DNA of 64,000 nucleotides from Dimorphilus gyrociliatus (lineage: Eukaryota; Annelida; Polychaeta; Dinophilidae), in contig CAJFCJ010000014.1 of assembly GCA_904063045.1 (NCBI GenBank), positions 434,001 to 498,000 of the forward strand. Reading direction: 5' to 3'. Below the pieces are notes generated by a model. It was not told the origin of the DNA. It saw only the letters and a program-made list of their open reading frames with translations, and did no database searches. Made by a program: the position numbers and the translations under genes. Shown piece by piece: positions 1 through 12,088 of this stretch; the stretch's first letter is position 1; the number at the start of each line of letters is the position of its first letter.

Positions 1-126
1 TTAGTTAGACTTTATTCAATAGAGACACCTTTATGTGAGATTGTGAACTATTTTCCTAAACAACTCGTTAAAATCATACAAAAGACTGATATTTCTTGCA
101 ATATTTTCTGCACTTTTATGTGAAAT

Positions 127-1662
127 ATGATAAAACGTCTATTTTTATTATCAATTATTTATCTAGTAAATAAGAATGCCGTCAAAGGAAGTGAAATCGG
201 TAAGATTAGCCATAATTGTCCTAACAACTGTTTTATTCAAAAGACTTTATTTTATTTTAAGGATACTTCTGGCAATTGACCGATATTCACATGAATTTGT
301 TTTATAATAAATCTTCTACAAATCCTTTGGGTGATTATGTTCAAGGTACTCCTAAAAAACTTGTGCAAACCGTTCTTAAATTCATGAAAAATGAAAAGAA
401 AAAAGCCGATTTCGTAATGTGGACAGGGTAAATATATTATAGTATCTATCGGATATTCATAAAATATTCATTTTGCAATAGAGATAACATTCCACCGTTT
501 TATCCGATGAATAATACGGAAATAGAGACAGAGATTGCAGAGTTGACAAGCATGATAAAAAACACTTTTAACCAAAATGAAGTTCCCATATTTCCTGTCC
601 TTGGTAATCATGATGTCTTCAAAGTAGATCAAATGCCTGCAGATATGAAATTTTACAGAACATTTTTAAATCGTACTCATTGGTCTTCTCTAATAGACAA
701 TGGTAATTGGAAAGCTGGTTTCTACAGTAGAAAATTGAATAAACACCTTAAAATTATAGTTTTAAATACGTGTTTATACTATAATAATGATAAATTAACA
801 ATTATGGACGAAGATCCTGGAGGCCAATTTAAGTGGCTTAGTCAGCAATTACAAACAATTAAAAAGAATAAAATGAAGGTATATCTTGTTTCGTTTACTA
901 TCAGCTCAATTTGTTATTTTCTTTCATCACTTGTTGCTTTTATAGGCTTTGATTACAAGCCATGTACCACCTGGAGACAGATTTCATAGAAAATTCAATG
1001 AGAAATTTCTAACGATTATCTCGAAACATAAAAGAGCTATTTCCGGACTCTTCTTTGGTCATAATCATACTGATACGTTTAGAGTATTCACCGCCGAAGA
1101 GGAAGACATACCAATGTATCTCTCTCCTCCATTAGCTCCTTTCTTGTATAAGAACCCATCCGTGCGCCTATACAAGTACAATAAGAAAACTGGAAAAATT
1201 GACGATATTTTCCAATACTATTTAAATCTTACAGATAAGAATCCAGAGTTTAAATTAGAATATAGTTTCAAAGCAACTTACGGGTTAGAAAATGCTCATG
1301 GTAACAATTTATATAAATTAGCATCTTTGATGTTCAAGAGAAATGGTATTTATTCAAAATTTTGTACATTTTTAAATGTAAGTGCTCCAATATCTTATTG
1401 TCACGATAAGAATATTAAATGGAGTTTGGTGTGCGCTCTGAAAAATTTGAAAGAGGAAAACTTACAACTATGTATTCATAGACATCAGCACAGAAAACCG
1501 GAACATCACGTTCCTAAATATATGTTATACTTGATAATTGTTCTTTCTATTATTGCAGTTTTGTTATTCATTCTTGTTACAATGATTTGTTGTTGCAAAA
1601 AGCGAGTGGTATTCGTTACAAGACCAAGATACGTATTATTATCGTCATCTTCTTTAGGGTGA
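127..1662 (+). CDS. Acid sphingomyelinase-like phosphodiesterase (SMPDL3-type)
   Basis: Four exons join in frame: 127-199, 262-427, 482-878, 946-1662, giving 450 aa. A hydrophobic signal peptide fills about residues 4-15. The metallophosphatase metal ligands are all visible: DIH at 32-34, GDN at 80-82, GNHD near 121-124, the HVPPGD block with H218, and GHNH at 250-253. This order is that of the acid sphingomyelinase / SMPDL3 family, which cleaves phosphodiester or phosphate bonds outside the cell or in lysosomes using two metal ions. No saposin-B domain precedes the catalytic domain, which favours SMPDL3 over true acid sphingomyelinase. A strong membrane segment near residues 403-425 followed by CCCKKR implies a type I membrane protein; vertebrate SMPDL3A is soluble and SMPDL3B is GPI-anchored, so the anchor differs. 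Substrate cannot be told from sequence. Confidence 0.9.
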
Positions 1663-2054
1663 GGCTGATTAATTGTACAAAGTATATTGTGTATTTATAT
1701 ACTGCTAAAGTAAAATATTCATTAGCAATTAAGTGCAAGCTATAGAGACTAATGTATCAATATACTGTATATATATATTTGTATGTATAAGGCTTCTCCT
1801 TATGCTTGTTTGATTTTTAACTTGACGATCAAAGTTATAAACATTAGTGTATTATTATTACTCTTTGAATACAAGAAAATTGATATTTAAAGATTTTTAA
1901 ACAATCTTTTTATAGATAAGAATTTATTTTGATAAAACTATTTTTAATTTTGCATCTGCCTATTAACTTTCAATACTTTATCTCATTTATCTTTCTCAGT
2001 AAGGCTTTAGAAGCTTAGATACTATAATTAGAGGATTGACTTTCTTTAAATAAA
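1663..2054. other. Intergenic spacer
   Basis: A 392-nt AT-rich spacer between the phosphodiesterase stop and the AnmK start. It must hold the 3' UTR of the first gene and the promoter of the second. I see no reading frame or RNA gene. Confidence 0.5.
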
Positions 2055-3363
2055 ATGTCTATAAAATTGTATAAAGCTGTTGGAGTGATGTCCGGAACGT
2101 CTTTAGACGGTCTAGATATATGCTACGTTCATTTTTATATAGATGAAGTAAACGAATCATGGAATTTCGAAGTGAAATGTGTAATAAATAATAAATTTGA
2201 ATTTCTAGGTTTCCTAGTAACATGATAATTAAATTGTAAACAGGCTGAAACAGTAGAATATTCTGATGAATGGTATGAAAAGCTATTTAACGCTGGATCA
2301 TTAACTGCTTTAGGATTAGTCAAATTAAATATTGATTATGGACATTTTATAGGAAAGGAAATTGAGAAGTTTGTCTCCAAATATAATCTTCAACCTGATG
2401 TTGCAGGATCGCATGGTAGATTGTATAGTAGTTATTTCTTAAATCGTTTTTATTTCGATATATTTTCAAAGGTCATACGATTTTCCACGAACCGTCTCAT
2501 GGATTAACCTTTCAACTCGGTTGTGGAGAGAGTAGTTCAGCATATCTAAGTTTTCCTTTGGTAACAAATTTCCGTATGAAGGATATTGTTTATGGAGGGC
2601 AAGGTGCACCTTTGGTTCCCAGTGCTGAAAGATTTCTATTTAACAACTACGAAGCTTGCCTAAATCTCGGGGGTATTGCTAACACTCATTTAGAAGATAC
2701 CGCTTTCGATATATGTCCTTGTAATATGCTACTTAATCATATTTGTCAAAGATTAAAACCACCGAGAAAATATGATGAAGACGGTCATATTTCAAAAGGG
2801 GGTAAACTAGTTAAGAGCTATGAAGATGCTTTAGAAAGCTTACAATACTACCAGGTCAGTATTGTACAAAGGTACTGCAAATTTGAAAAGAATCTGCAAA
2901 GACCTTTTAAAATAAAATGCCTTATTTATATTTTTTTGGAAAAAAGGTTTTCCTACAGATAAAGCCTCCAAAGAGTACCGGAAGAGAATGGTTCGAAAAA
3001 AACGTCATTCCCATCATTGAAAGTTGCTTAAAAAGCGGAATATCTCCCCAAGATCTCCTCTACACTTCAACGATGCATATTGTTAAGAGAATAACTTCTG
3101 CTTTTAGTGGTTTTAAAGGTAATTTGTTAATTACTGGTGGCGGAGCTTTTAATAGTTTCCTGATAAGTCTACTATCCGAAAAACTCAACAAAATTGGTAT
3201 CACATTAATTGTGGCTGAAAAAGATATTGTAGAATACAAAGAAGCTCTTATTTTTGCATTCTTTGCTGTTAAAAGATTATTAAATGAACCAAATGTATAT
3301 GGAGAATATACTGGCAGCAATATCAATTCAATCAGCGGAGCTCTACATAGCGGTTCAAATTAA
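2055..3363 (+). CDS. Anhydro-N-acetylmuramic acid kinase (AnmK) homologue
   Basis: Exons 2055-2180, 2244-2415, 2472-2854 and 2959-3363 give 361 aa, close to the roughly 370 aa of bacterial AnmK. Family signatures: the N-terminal phosphate-binding GVMSGTSLDGLD (about residues 10-21), the substrate-loop GSHGHTIFHEP created by splicing exon 2 to exon 3, NLGGIAN in exon 3, and the nucleotide-binding TGGGAFN near the C-terminus. In bacteria AnmK opens the 1,6-anhydro ring and phosphorylates anhydroMurNAc to MurNAc-6-phosphate during peptidoglycan recycling. The three short GT-AG introns, in phase and at the same AT level as neighbours, show it is resident in the animal genome and not contamination. 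An animal has no peptidoglycan of its own, so salvage of bacterial muramic acid or a new sugar substrate is inference. Confidence 0.9.
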
Positions 3364-5022
3364 AGATATTCTATATTTTTATGTTATAATAATGTTTACA
3401 TATCTTTTGTGTGCAATAATGTCTATAAATCGAGCTTATTGATGAAAAAACTACTTTCTTTTCATTTTATTCCTGTATTTGGTCAATATCTTAAATATAC
3501 AAAAACCATCTATTATATTAAAAACAGAAGGAAACTCTAATCTATAAACTTTTGATATTATAATTAAAAGCTGATTAAAAAATAATTTCAGTTGGAAAAG
3601 TTATAAATTTTCACAGAAAAGAATAATTAATTTCGATTAAAAGTAATTCTGAAATTGATATTAAAAATTTTCTCTTTAATAACAGGTAAAATTTGTTTTA
3701 TCAAAGGAAAAGCTAGACTCCATTTTGAAATTCGAAGTAAAATCTCGACAGGGATAAAAAAGAAATTGTCAACAGAAGAAAATTCTTAAATTTATAATAA
3801 ATAGTATATTTACAGAAAATGGACTTTGAGATTGAAAACATATTAAAATTTTCGTATTTCATAAAGTACGACAATAGAATTCGCCAACTTGTAATTATCC
3901 CAGCCGGTATAACACGTGATCATATGCAAATTACCCAACAACGCAGAAGACACGAAGGATTATTTTGTATTCGAAAAAAAGAAATTTAAGGATTAATTAA
4001 GGTGTGTTTACCTTCAAAAACTTCATTAAAATGTTTAGTAACCTTGTAAGTATGCTTTAGGGATAATAAATAAGTCAATTTATTTTCAGGATACATCAGA
4101 AAGTCGTCATCAGTCAGAAGACAGAAAACGTCACTGAAAATTTCGCATACACCTCACATATATAGCGATATTTTGCTCTTTTGAAGAATTATTAAAGTTT
4201 TTTCAATTGTTAGTAGGCGGTTTTGAACGTCCTGTTTAACTTTTTAGTAAAATAATGTGCCTCTTATAAGAAAAACGTACGTTTCGAGAAGACTGCTTGT
4301 AAAATGACAAATAATCGGGATCTTTAACCCTTTATTGCTGATATCGAAAGCTTTTAAATTCTTTCATGATTTTCAATATCTTTAAACTAAGAAAAATGTG
4401 TGAAAAATCGCGTATTACTTAGTTGAGTGTCATTGAAGGGCGTTAGTCAAGATGGCGGATTTCGTCCATTTTGGATTTTGATAGCAGACATGAACATTAT
4501 TCATTATGCCGGATACACTCGTATTAAAACAGCCGTGTGATATTACTCGAAAAGTTGGCGTTTATCTTATTCGCTTGTTTCATGGGAATAATGGAATAGT
4601 ATACACATTACAAATTTTGTTTAAGTATTTTTTTTTTAAATATCTTACTCAGTATTGCATATACTATCTCAATAACTTAAAACAGTTTCAAATTTATCGT
4701 AAATTTTGTCATCTCTCACAATCAACCACTTTCGAGTTTTTTTTAAATAGTATAGTTATAAAGTTTAGGAGGGTGTACTCGGCATTTCCCCCTGTTGAGG
4801 CGCCATCTGCCGGATTAAATTTACTATCAATGTTAAAATTCGAAGAGGCACATATGATGTGTACTGTAATTGTCACGTAATTTTAAAATGTGTTCTAAAA
4901 AAACTCTTTTTAATTATTCAGAATTGAAGGGAATATTTAAAAAATCTATCATACTCTAAAGATTGGCCCCCAGAATCGAGTATTTTTATTAGTTAGAAGA
5001 ATTCGATGGAAAAGAAAAAAAT
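3364..5022. other. Long spacer with doubtful short ORFs and a promoter
   Basis: About 1.66 kb without a recognisable gene. Two weak coding hints exist. A 56-codon ORF at 3819-3989 follows an acceptor-like TTACAG. A 20-codon ORF appears if a consensus donor (GTAAGT at 4046) is spliced to a polypyrimidine acceptor ending at 4089. Neither resembles a family I know, and both could belong to the leader of the downstream PNUTS gene. A YY1-like element sits near 4449. Confidence 0.4.
4449..4459 (+). promoter_or_regulatory. YY1-like element, probable PNUTS promoter
   Basis: AAGATGGCGGA matches the core of the animal YY1 site, commonly found at or just downstream of housekeeping transcription starts. 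It lies about 570 nt before the proposed PNUTS start codon. Similar ATGGCGG elements occur at other gene starts in this window. Confidence 0.4.
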
Positions 5023-6509
5023 ATGAATCAATATTCAGAACATTATGAAATCAGCGAACTCATTTTCACGCAAACTGTAAGTATTGATTCTTTGTGTAAC
5101 AGTACAGTTTCTTGCTTTTATATGTATGTAGATAATATATATATATATATACATCACTTATTTATTCATATCCCTGGTCGAAAAAGAGATAATATTAACT
5201 GGACGCCAATTTTTTTCGATTTTTTTATATTGTAATATAAATTTATGATAATAACGGAACAAAGTAATCCTATGATTGACTATCACTAATATTTTTTGTG
5301 AACTTTTTCAGTTGTTCTATCTGATTATGTCTTTAACTGTTAATAATAAAAATTGTTGTTCCAGGGCCCTGGCGAGAGGGCCGTCATCCAAATGGACAAA
5401 CTGGGTGACCTTCTCGACTCCAAAGGAGGAATAAAAGATGTCAACTCCACGCTCAGCTTTGTCAACCAAATGAAAGATGCCTGCAAACTACCCTGTCGTT
5501 TCATTTTTCTGTACATCATTGAAGCAACGAGTGAAGATGTTTTATTTGACTTTATGAAAAGCGGCGGCTGGAGCGTCGTTTCACATTGGTTGCAAGATGC
5601 TAAAACTAAAGACAACAAAGCGCTTATAAATTGTTTACTAAACGTTTGTAAAATTCTCCCTGTGTCCGTTGAACAGATGAAGGAGAATAATTGCGCGAAA
5701 TTGATAAAAAGTATTAGTAAAGCAGAAAACAGTGATCTAAAAGCACTGGCCAGGAGCATTGTGGATAAATGGAAAAACGCAGTGAAGAGTGAAGGAAGTA
5801 TGTGTTTTAGACATTTAAAACTTGTTGAGTTTTGTGGGAATTTTTGCAACAACTTTTCCATGTGTTTAATACTTGATTGTAAGAAACGCCAATTTGGGTT
5901 TTCTATTCTCAAAATTACTCTTCTTTTATACAATAAGAGAATGGAAAAGATTGAACTGACAGTATTATCTGTCTTTTTATTAATTAATCAGGATAATATA
6001 ATAATCCTGATGTAGGTTCGTAGATTTTTCAGGCTGAGAAATTTTCGATAGCGGATTTACTTCACGCTTCTTTTCAACCTTGGTCTCAAAAACAATTTTT
6101 TCAATATTTCAGAATAGATCAAAATTTCCAGTTATCGAAAAGAAATTTCATCGAAATAAGTGTCTTAAACAAAAAAAATTGCGGCTTAATGCCATACACA
6201 TGCTCTTACAATAAAAGCATACGTAGTCACATGTAGGGTCGTTAAGAAGAGACACTGCCCAATCGTTGTTAAAATTAGCTTTTTTGCAATGGAAGGCGTT
6301 AGTGGAATTTCAACTAAACGATTGATTGATTAAATCACAAAAAAAATATTTTAAGAGAAAATCTATCCGCAAGATTTGCATGTAATTGTGCTATCTTTTT
6401 ACTCGACAAAAATTAGTAAAGAAAGAGTAAAAATAATCAATAAATATGACAACTGAAAGGCCGATAATCTTGATTCACGAAAGAGACATAATATATATGC
6501 CAATGAATA

Positions 6510-6554
<45 letters not shown>

Positions 6555-9330
6555 TGTATGAATTTATGCCTACATCAGGGTTGGTGTACTATAGATATAC
6601 TGATACACAATACCATTGCTGCCTAAAGAACAAGCCAAGCCAGAATTCTATGTCTGCTGAACAAAAGTAAGAAGTCATTCATCAAAGGTTTATCAATGTA
6701 AAGTGTTTCGTTTGAAATGATTATATTTCATTCGAATTTTATGGGGTTCCTGCACTGTTTAATTCAGCAAGAATATAATTTTCTTGCGCTTTTAATTAAG
6801 GAGAGGAATGGTTTTTAAAACGAATCGCACTTTGCCGAGAGTCTTAAAAACATGGGATAATTGTTGGTAAAAAAAACTTGACACAAAACTCAAATTCAAT
6901 GCTAAATTCAAAATTTTGCTCCTTTTATTAATTTATCTGTTAATTTTCTCTAGGTCAAGTAGATAAGAAGAAAAAGAAACATAAACATCGAAAGAGATCA
7001 ATCGACGAAACAAAATCTGATTCAAAAACTGAAGAATCATCTCCTGTTTCAAAAACAATCAAACTTTCGCCAAAAGAAGGCGAAGTTGAAACAAATAAAA
7101 AAATAAAAACAGTTAAAGAACCAAAATTAAAATTAAGAGCCACAGGTACATGGTCCAATGACTTTCATTTGGTGCTAAGTTTCGTAGATTTACTAGTTAT
7201 AAATACATGGAATAAATATATTTTTCGACGGTTTGGGATAGTCCACATGTGCAATAAAATAAAATACGTTATAAACAATGCGCTATGTTTCGCCTATACT
7301 CATAGATTATAGGCCTACCCGCGTTATTTTGTATTTATACTTGATACTGACTTGGCACCTTTAAAATATCTGATCTATATAATGCCTTTTATTTTGTTTC
7401 AATTGATTAACAAATTAATTAGACAACTAATAAAAGTCTTATGTAGATTTCACAATACAATATATATATATATATATATGATCACATGCTTATATATATA
7501 TTTATATATACACGCATATACCTATCACGCAAATAGATGTATTTGCGTATATACAAATATGTTGTATATATATATTTGCGTGTATGTACATGTGTACAGA
7601 GTGATCTGTATATATATATATATACATATATTCCAAAAAGGAATACCCATTCTTACTTTCTCTTTTGTTCAATAGGTTTAGAACAGGAAACGAATTTACC
7701 GCAAAAGAAAAAGGGATCGAAAGATAATCATGTGGGATTACCGAAAATTTCTACAACCCTTCCTCCATCGAAACGTGCAAGGTAAGCTAGTTGTCTTTTT
7801 CTATTTGCCTTTGAAATAAGGTTTGCACGTACAGCTAAATTAACTATATTTTCAAAACTTTTTAATTGTAGCATGATGGCACGGAGTATTCAACCACCTG
7901 AAAAGAAAGCAAGAAAAGAAACAGGAGATATTCAGCAGGGTAAAATCAAACTGATTACCACACCACCGCCAATGCGTAAGAATTATTGTTTTGCCTTATA
8001 TTATTTAAATGTTTTAATTAATTGTTTCTTCTTTATTTTAGCCGCTCAAGAAAGCTCTCTGTTTATGGATGCAATTATGACGGCATCGTCGAAAAATGCT
8101 CCTAAAAAGAAAAAAGTCAAGAAAACTCAAAAATCAGCTACCTCTCCGTCCAATTCGGCCTCCAGTCCTCCCTACACAACCGAAAGTGGTTCACCCCCCC
8201 CGGTAAATACTTAAAAAACAATAATATTTTCAACTAATACCCATTTATAAACTTCTTTAATGTTGCATTATTATTCTTTTTTCTCTTTGCTATTGTAGGC
8301 TACAGCAGAATCAAGTGATAAAACAGACAAGAATGATAAATCTCCGATTAGAGATAACGATTACGCTCCAAAAGTTAACAGGAAACGAGTAACATGGGCT
8401 GAAGAATCCAACTTAAAAAAGTTCCATTATTTCGAATTGGATGAAACGGAAAGAGTTAATGTGAATAAATTAAAAGACTTCGAAGAAGTAAAACGAGAAG
8501 AAATGATGCGTGAAAAACAGGCCATGTTGGCAAAGAAAGCTGGTTTTGATCTAGATGATGGTCTAACTATTGTTCATTTTTGGAACCCTTTACAATCAAT
8601 CTCCAATGATGACTTACCATCTTTTCCGAAAACCACAAAAAGTAATGAAATTAACGTTCAAAAGGAGAGAGAAGAAAAAGTTTTAGCCGCAATATATTTT
8701 AACAAGTCAGCAATACCTCCGAGTCCTCATGAACCTGACCCTCATCCAGAAACGAAATGTCCTCCTCCAGTTATAATTCCGTTAAATTCCAGTAATGAAA
8801 TGCGGTTTGAACACCAAACCCATAGGTCTTCTGAAAGCGGCATGTTGCAGACAAGTGATGGAAAACTGCAATTACGTCCGGATGTTTCAAACTTATTAGC
8901 TTCAATGGCAAACCAAGTTCAAAACGGTGGTCAAATGCAAGTCGCTAAAGATGCCATACAAAAACTACCATCACATTTACGTTCACTGTTGGAACAACCA
9001 CAAATTCAAGGAGTTGTCGTTCAAACTGTAGGAGACGATCCTAAAAAAATTATGGAATTGCTAAACGACCCTAATAAACTGCAGCAAATAATCGGAAACT
9101 ATCAAATGAGACAAGTCAGGGGAGGCAATAATAGTGGTAATGGTGGTGGTGGAGGAGGTGGAATGGGTGGTATGGGAGGTATGGGAGGTATGCCTAGACA
9201 CAACCATGGTGGAAACGGACAATTCAGAGGACCTCCACGAGTAGTGTGCAAACACTTTAAGCAAGGTAAATGCAAATTCGGACCTAACTGTAATTTTTTG
9301 CATCCAGGCATAAATGGACCAAAGGTTTAG
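5023..9330 (+). CDS. PPP1R10: PNUTS, PP1 nuclear targeting subunit
   Basis: Exons 5023-5076 (uncertain), 5365-5797, 6954-7145, 7676-7781, 7872-7975, 8042-8202 and 8299-9330 join in phase to 693 aa. Exon 2 encodes a TFIIS N-terminal (TND) helical bundle. The last exon has the PP1-docking RVxF-type KRVTWAEE followed by FELDETERVNVNK, which matches vertebrate PNUTS nearly word for word. Basic Lys-rich linkers, a glycine/methionine-rich stretch and a C-terminal CCCH zinc finger (CKHFKQGKCKFGPNCNFLH) complete the family layout. PNUTS recruits PP1 to chromatin and RNA polymerase II (PTW/PP1 complex), acting in termination and chromosome decondensation. The first exon was chosen because its ATG leads to a consensus GTAAGT donor in the right phase; translation could instead start at M10 of exon 2. 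Introns 5798-6953 and 7146-7675 are unusually long here and carry TA microsatellites. Confidence 0.92.
6512..6554. repeat. (TA)n microsatellite
   Basis: Nearly pure alternating AT of about 40 nt inside PNUTS intron 2. This 1.16-kb intron otherwise shows no reading frame of note. Confidence 0.9.
7459..7630. repeat. Interrupted (TA)n/(CA)n tract
   Basis: Blocks of alternating AT, with TATACATA and TGTGTACA interruptions, fill much of PNUTS intron 3 (7146-7675). Only the simple repeat is visible; there is no coding signal. Confidence 0.85.
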
Positions 9331-9718
9331 CTTGACACACGTCATTTTTATTTAATTGTTGATTGTACAGTTTTGAACTGATTTGTAGTTGCATGTACTT
9401 ATGGTTTTTGTTAATTGTTTGAATTTTGTTCTGTTTTATATAGGATTTAGAGGTCTTAAACTGAGTAAACTTCAACCAGTTTTATTAAATCCTATTCTCT
9501 CAACGGGCAATTCAATAAATATTTCGCGAAAGAAATTAAAACACGGTGTTGAGGTTAAAGGGTATAAAGATTCGTTAAAGCTACTATACAAAAATAATAC
9601 TAAATACTTTTGAATAAAATTCATAAATTTCCGTAAAATCTCTTTGTAAGGCCAATTTTTTTAAATTACAGTGTTTGATATAGAAAAAATAAATTTACAA
9701 TTCATAAAATACATCTTT
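9331..9718. other. Convergent 3' ends of PNUTS and CDC23
   Basis: 388 nt between two facing stop codons. It should contain both 3' UTRs. A good AATAAA at 9613-9618 serves the plus strand. A 56-codon open stretch after an acceptor-like TATATAG near 9441 has no family resemblance. Confidence 0.6.
9613..9618 (+). terminator. Polyadenylation hexamer AATAAA for PNUTS
   Basis: Canonical AATAAA 283 nt after the PNUTS stop, followed within 30 nt by T-rich sequence (CTCTTTGTAAGG, then a run of T). Confidence 0.55.
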
Positions 9719-12088
9719 TCAAGGTGTAAAGCATAAGCTATTGTCTTCCTCTTTACAAATACTTTCATCACGACTTTGCATTCCCGGTGTTTGCATTGTT
9801 ACATGCATAGGCGCTTGTTTCATAGATGCATCCTCAATCTCTTCTAGCCCACCAGATTCAACAAGTAATGCCATCTGTTTTTGAACAGATTTACCATCTT
9901 CCCGAACTTGTGGAAATTCCGTACATTTTTCAGCGTATTTTGCGGCCTCTTTTAGATTTTTATGTTTTAAATAGTAAATGGAGAGATATTTGTAGCTGGC
10001 AGCTAATGAATCTGCAGACGGCTAGACAACGTAAAAGAATTTAAGAGTGAGTATTCATATCCCTTTGGTTAAAAAAAATAACTTACAACTATGAGTTGGT
10101 TATCAGTAAAATTCAAGAATTCAACATGAGCTGCTGCGGCATTGTCTTCTTCACCTAAATTTTCGTAAACTCTGAAAATACAGAACAATTACAGATTTCT
10201 ATTTAATGTATATGTTAAGTATATTAAGTTCTTACACCCTGTACAGTACATATATACATATATTGTATATGGTTTAAGTAGTTTAAAACGTATTAGGTCA
10301 ATGGAATAAAGGCAGAATTTAGAAAAATTTCCCTGGCCTTTTATTCTCTAATTACAGTGGCGATAAATGACTAGTATGAGAGCTATTTTTAAGGCAGCAA
10401 AATGGAGCTTACTTTGCTAGACGAACAATTGCAATTCCTTCTTCATCCCCGACTTGATGAGCTTTCCAATAACATTTCTTTGCTTCTTCTAATCTAAAAG
10501 AGGAGGAAAAGAATTACCAATATTACCAACCATCTTCTTTTTTTTTAATATAAAACTTATCTACCTCTTCAGTGCTTCGTAACAAACTCCTAAACCTATT
10601 ATTGCTCGAAAGTCGTTGGGCCTTAAACTATGCGCTTTCATAAAATAATAGAGTGAATATCTAATGAATAAAACAGTCATTACACTTTTTGCTTCAAATA
10701 AATCAATCTAACGATTACCTATGAAGATGCAACAATTCATAGGCTTGTCCAAGACCATACCAGGCTCTGTAATCATTCCTATTTATATCTAATCCTCTTC
10801 GATAGGCTTGTATTGCCCCAGCGAAATGTTTTAAATTTAAATATTCATGACCAAGTAAAGTACAAGCATCGGCGTAATTTGGATCTAATTTTAAAGTTCG
10901 CTCAAAATATAGGGCAGCTTTTTCATGAGTTCCACGAATAGAATAATAATTTCCAATGGCACAGCAAGTCTGTGGCCGATACTTATCGATTGATGATAAT
11001 TTTTGAGCTAAGACCGCTAATTCTTGTCTTTTTTCCTTGATAAAGAAAAATCAATATAATTTGAACTTTTACATTTAATGAGCTCTTACTTGAACGTAGA
11101 GAACATTCGAATAAATGTCCATATCGTCAATTCTAAAAGGATCTTTTTGAATTAAAGACTTGAATAACTCGCAAGAGCTCTCCATATCTAAAAGTAGATA
11201 AATATATATAAATATGTGAATAAACAGTGACATATAATAACCTCTCATAGTATTGTAAGTTCTACCCATTTGTGCTGCTATATAAGTAGACTCGTTAAAA
11301 CCATTATCTTTTATCTTTGCATATAGTTCAATTGCTTCTGGTCCTAAATTCAACGAGGATAAAACATGAGCTTTAAAGAATGTATACATCCAGTGTTGGG
11401 TTGGTATGGATAAGTTTGTCAACATAAATGAGTCAGTTACGAGTTTAGATAATTCTTCCCATGCATTCCAGAAGGCAGCTTTCAAAGCTATTGCATCGCA
11501 AAATATCTCTACTGCTTCATCAACTAGTTTCAATTTTGTAAGAACTATTCCGTACAACCACAAACAGTAGGCATCCAATGTTTTCTCTCTCCTCTTTGCT
11601 TTTAGTTCTGATCTAAGCTGCTTTAAATGAGAAATGTTTTCTTCACCACTTCCTATATTTAAGATTGGCCTTTGGTCAAGAAGTTTTTTCTCTCCGGATA
11701 AATACCTTGAATATACATCGAGAAAATAAGCAACATCACTTTTACTATCTCTTAATAAATTCGATGCTCTGTCGTATTCTCTCTGATCAAAGTATGACCG
11801 AGCTAGGATGTATTGATCATTTTCTTCGTAACAGTCGTCTTCTAACTCATATCTAGTTCTAGATTTTGCAGCTTGAACGTCTTTGAGAGAGTATATTAAT
11901 TCTGAAGTCCTGAGTGATAAAAGCAACATTTATACACAATAGGTAAAATACTCGTAAAATTGATAAATTATTAATAAGTACCATGAGCAATTATTCGTTA
12001 ACCTCCTTGTGAAGCATTCGTTGTATACATCATATAATTCTCTCTTTATTTCCGATAAATTCCACTTTTGAACAGAAAACTCCGCCAT
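9719..12088 (-). CDS. CDC23: CDC23 / APC8, anaphase-promoting complex TPR subunit
   Basis: Eight exons on the minus strand: 12088-12003, 11909-11242, 11187-11090, 11035-10719, 10660-10565, 10493-10413, 10171-10087 and 10021-9719, giving 577 aa (human about 597). Diagnostic blocks include ARSYFDQREYDRAS, FLDVYSRYLSGEKK, IDKYRPQTCCAIGNYY, ALYFERTLKLDP and DYRAWYGLGQAYE, all matching APC8. The protein is a stack of tetratricopeptide repeats forming a scaffold of the APC/C ubiquitin ligase, which drives metaphase-anaphase transition. The start codon lies in AAAAATGGCGGAG, itself a YY1-like element. The gene converges on PNUTS and diverges from BAG6 across an 842-nt shared promoter region. Confidence 0.95.

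Noticed and set aside
3819..3989. A 56-codon ORF upstream of PNUTS
   Set aside because: Too short, with no family resemblance and no matching exon; mentioned only in the spacer entry.
9061..9345. Minus-strand ORFs opposite the PNUTS C-terminus
   Set aside because: Shadows of the Gly/Met-rich repeat and CCCH finger, which are strongly conserved on the plus strand.
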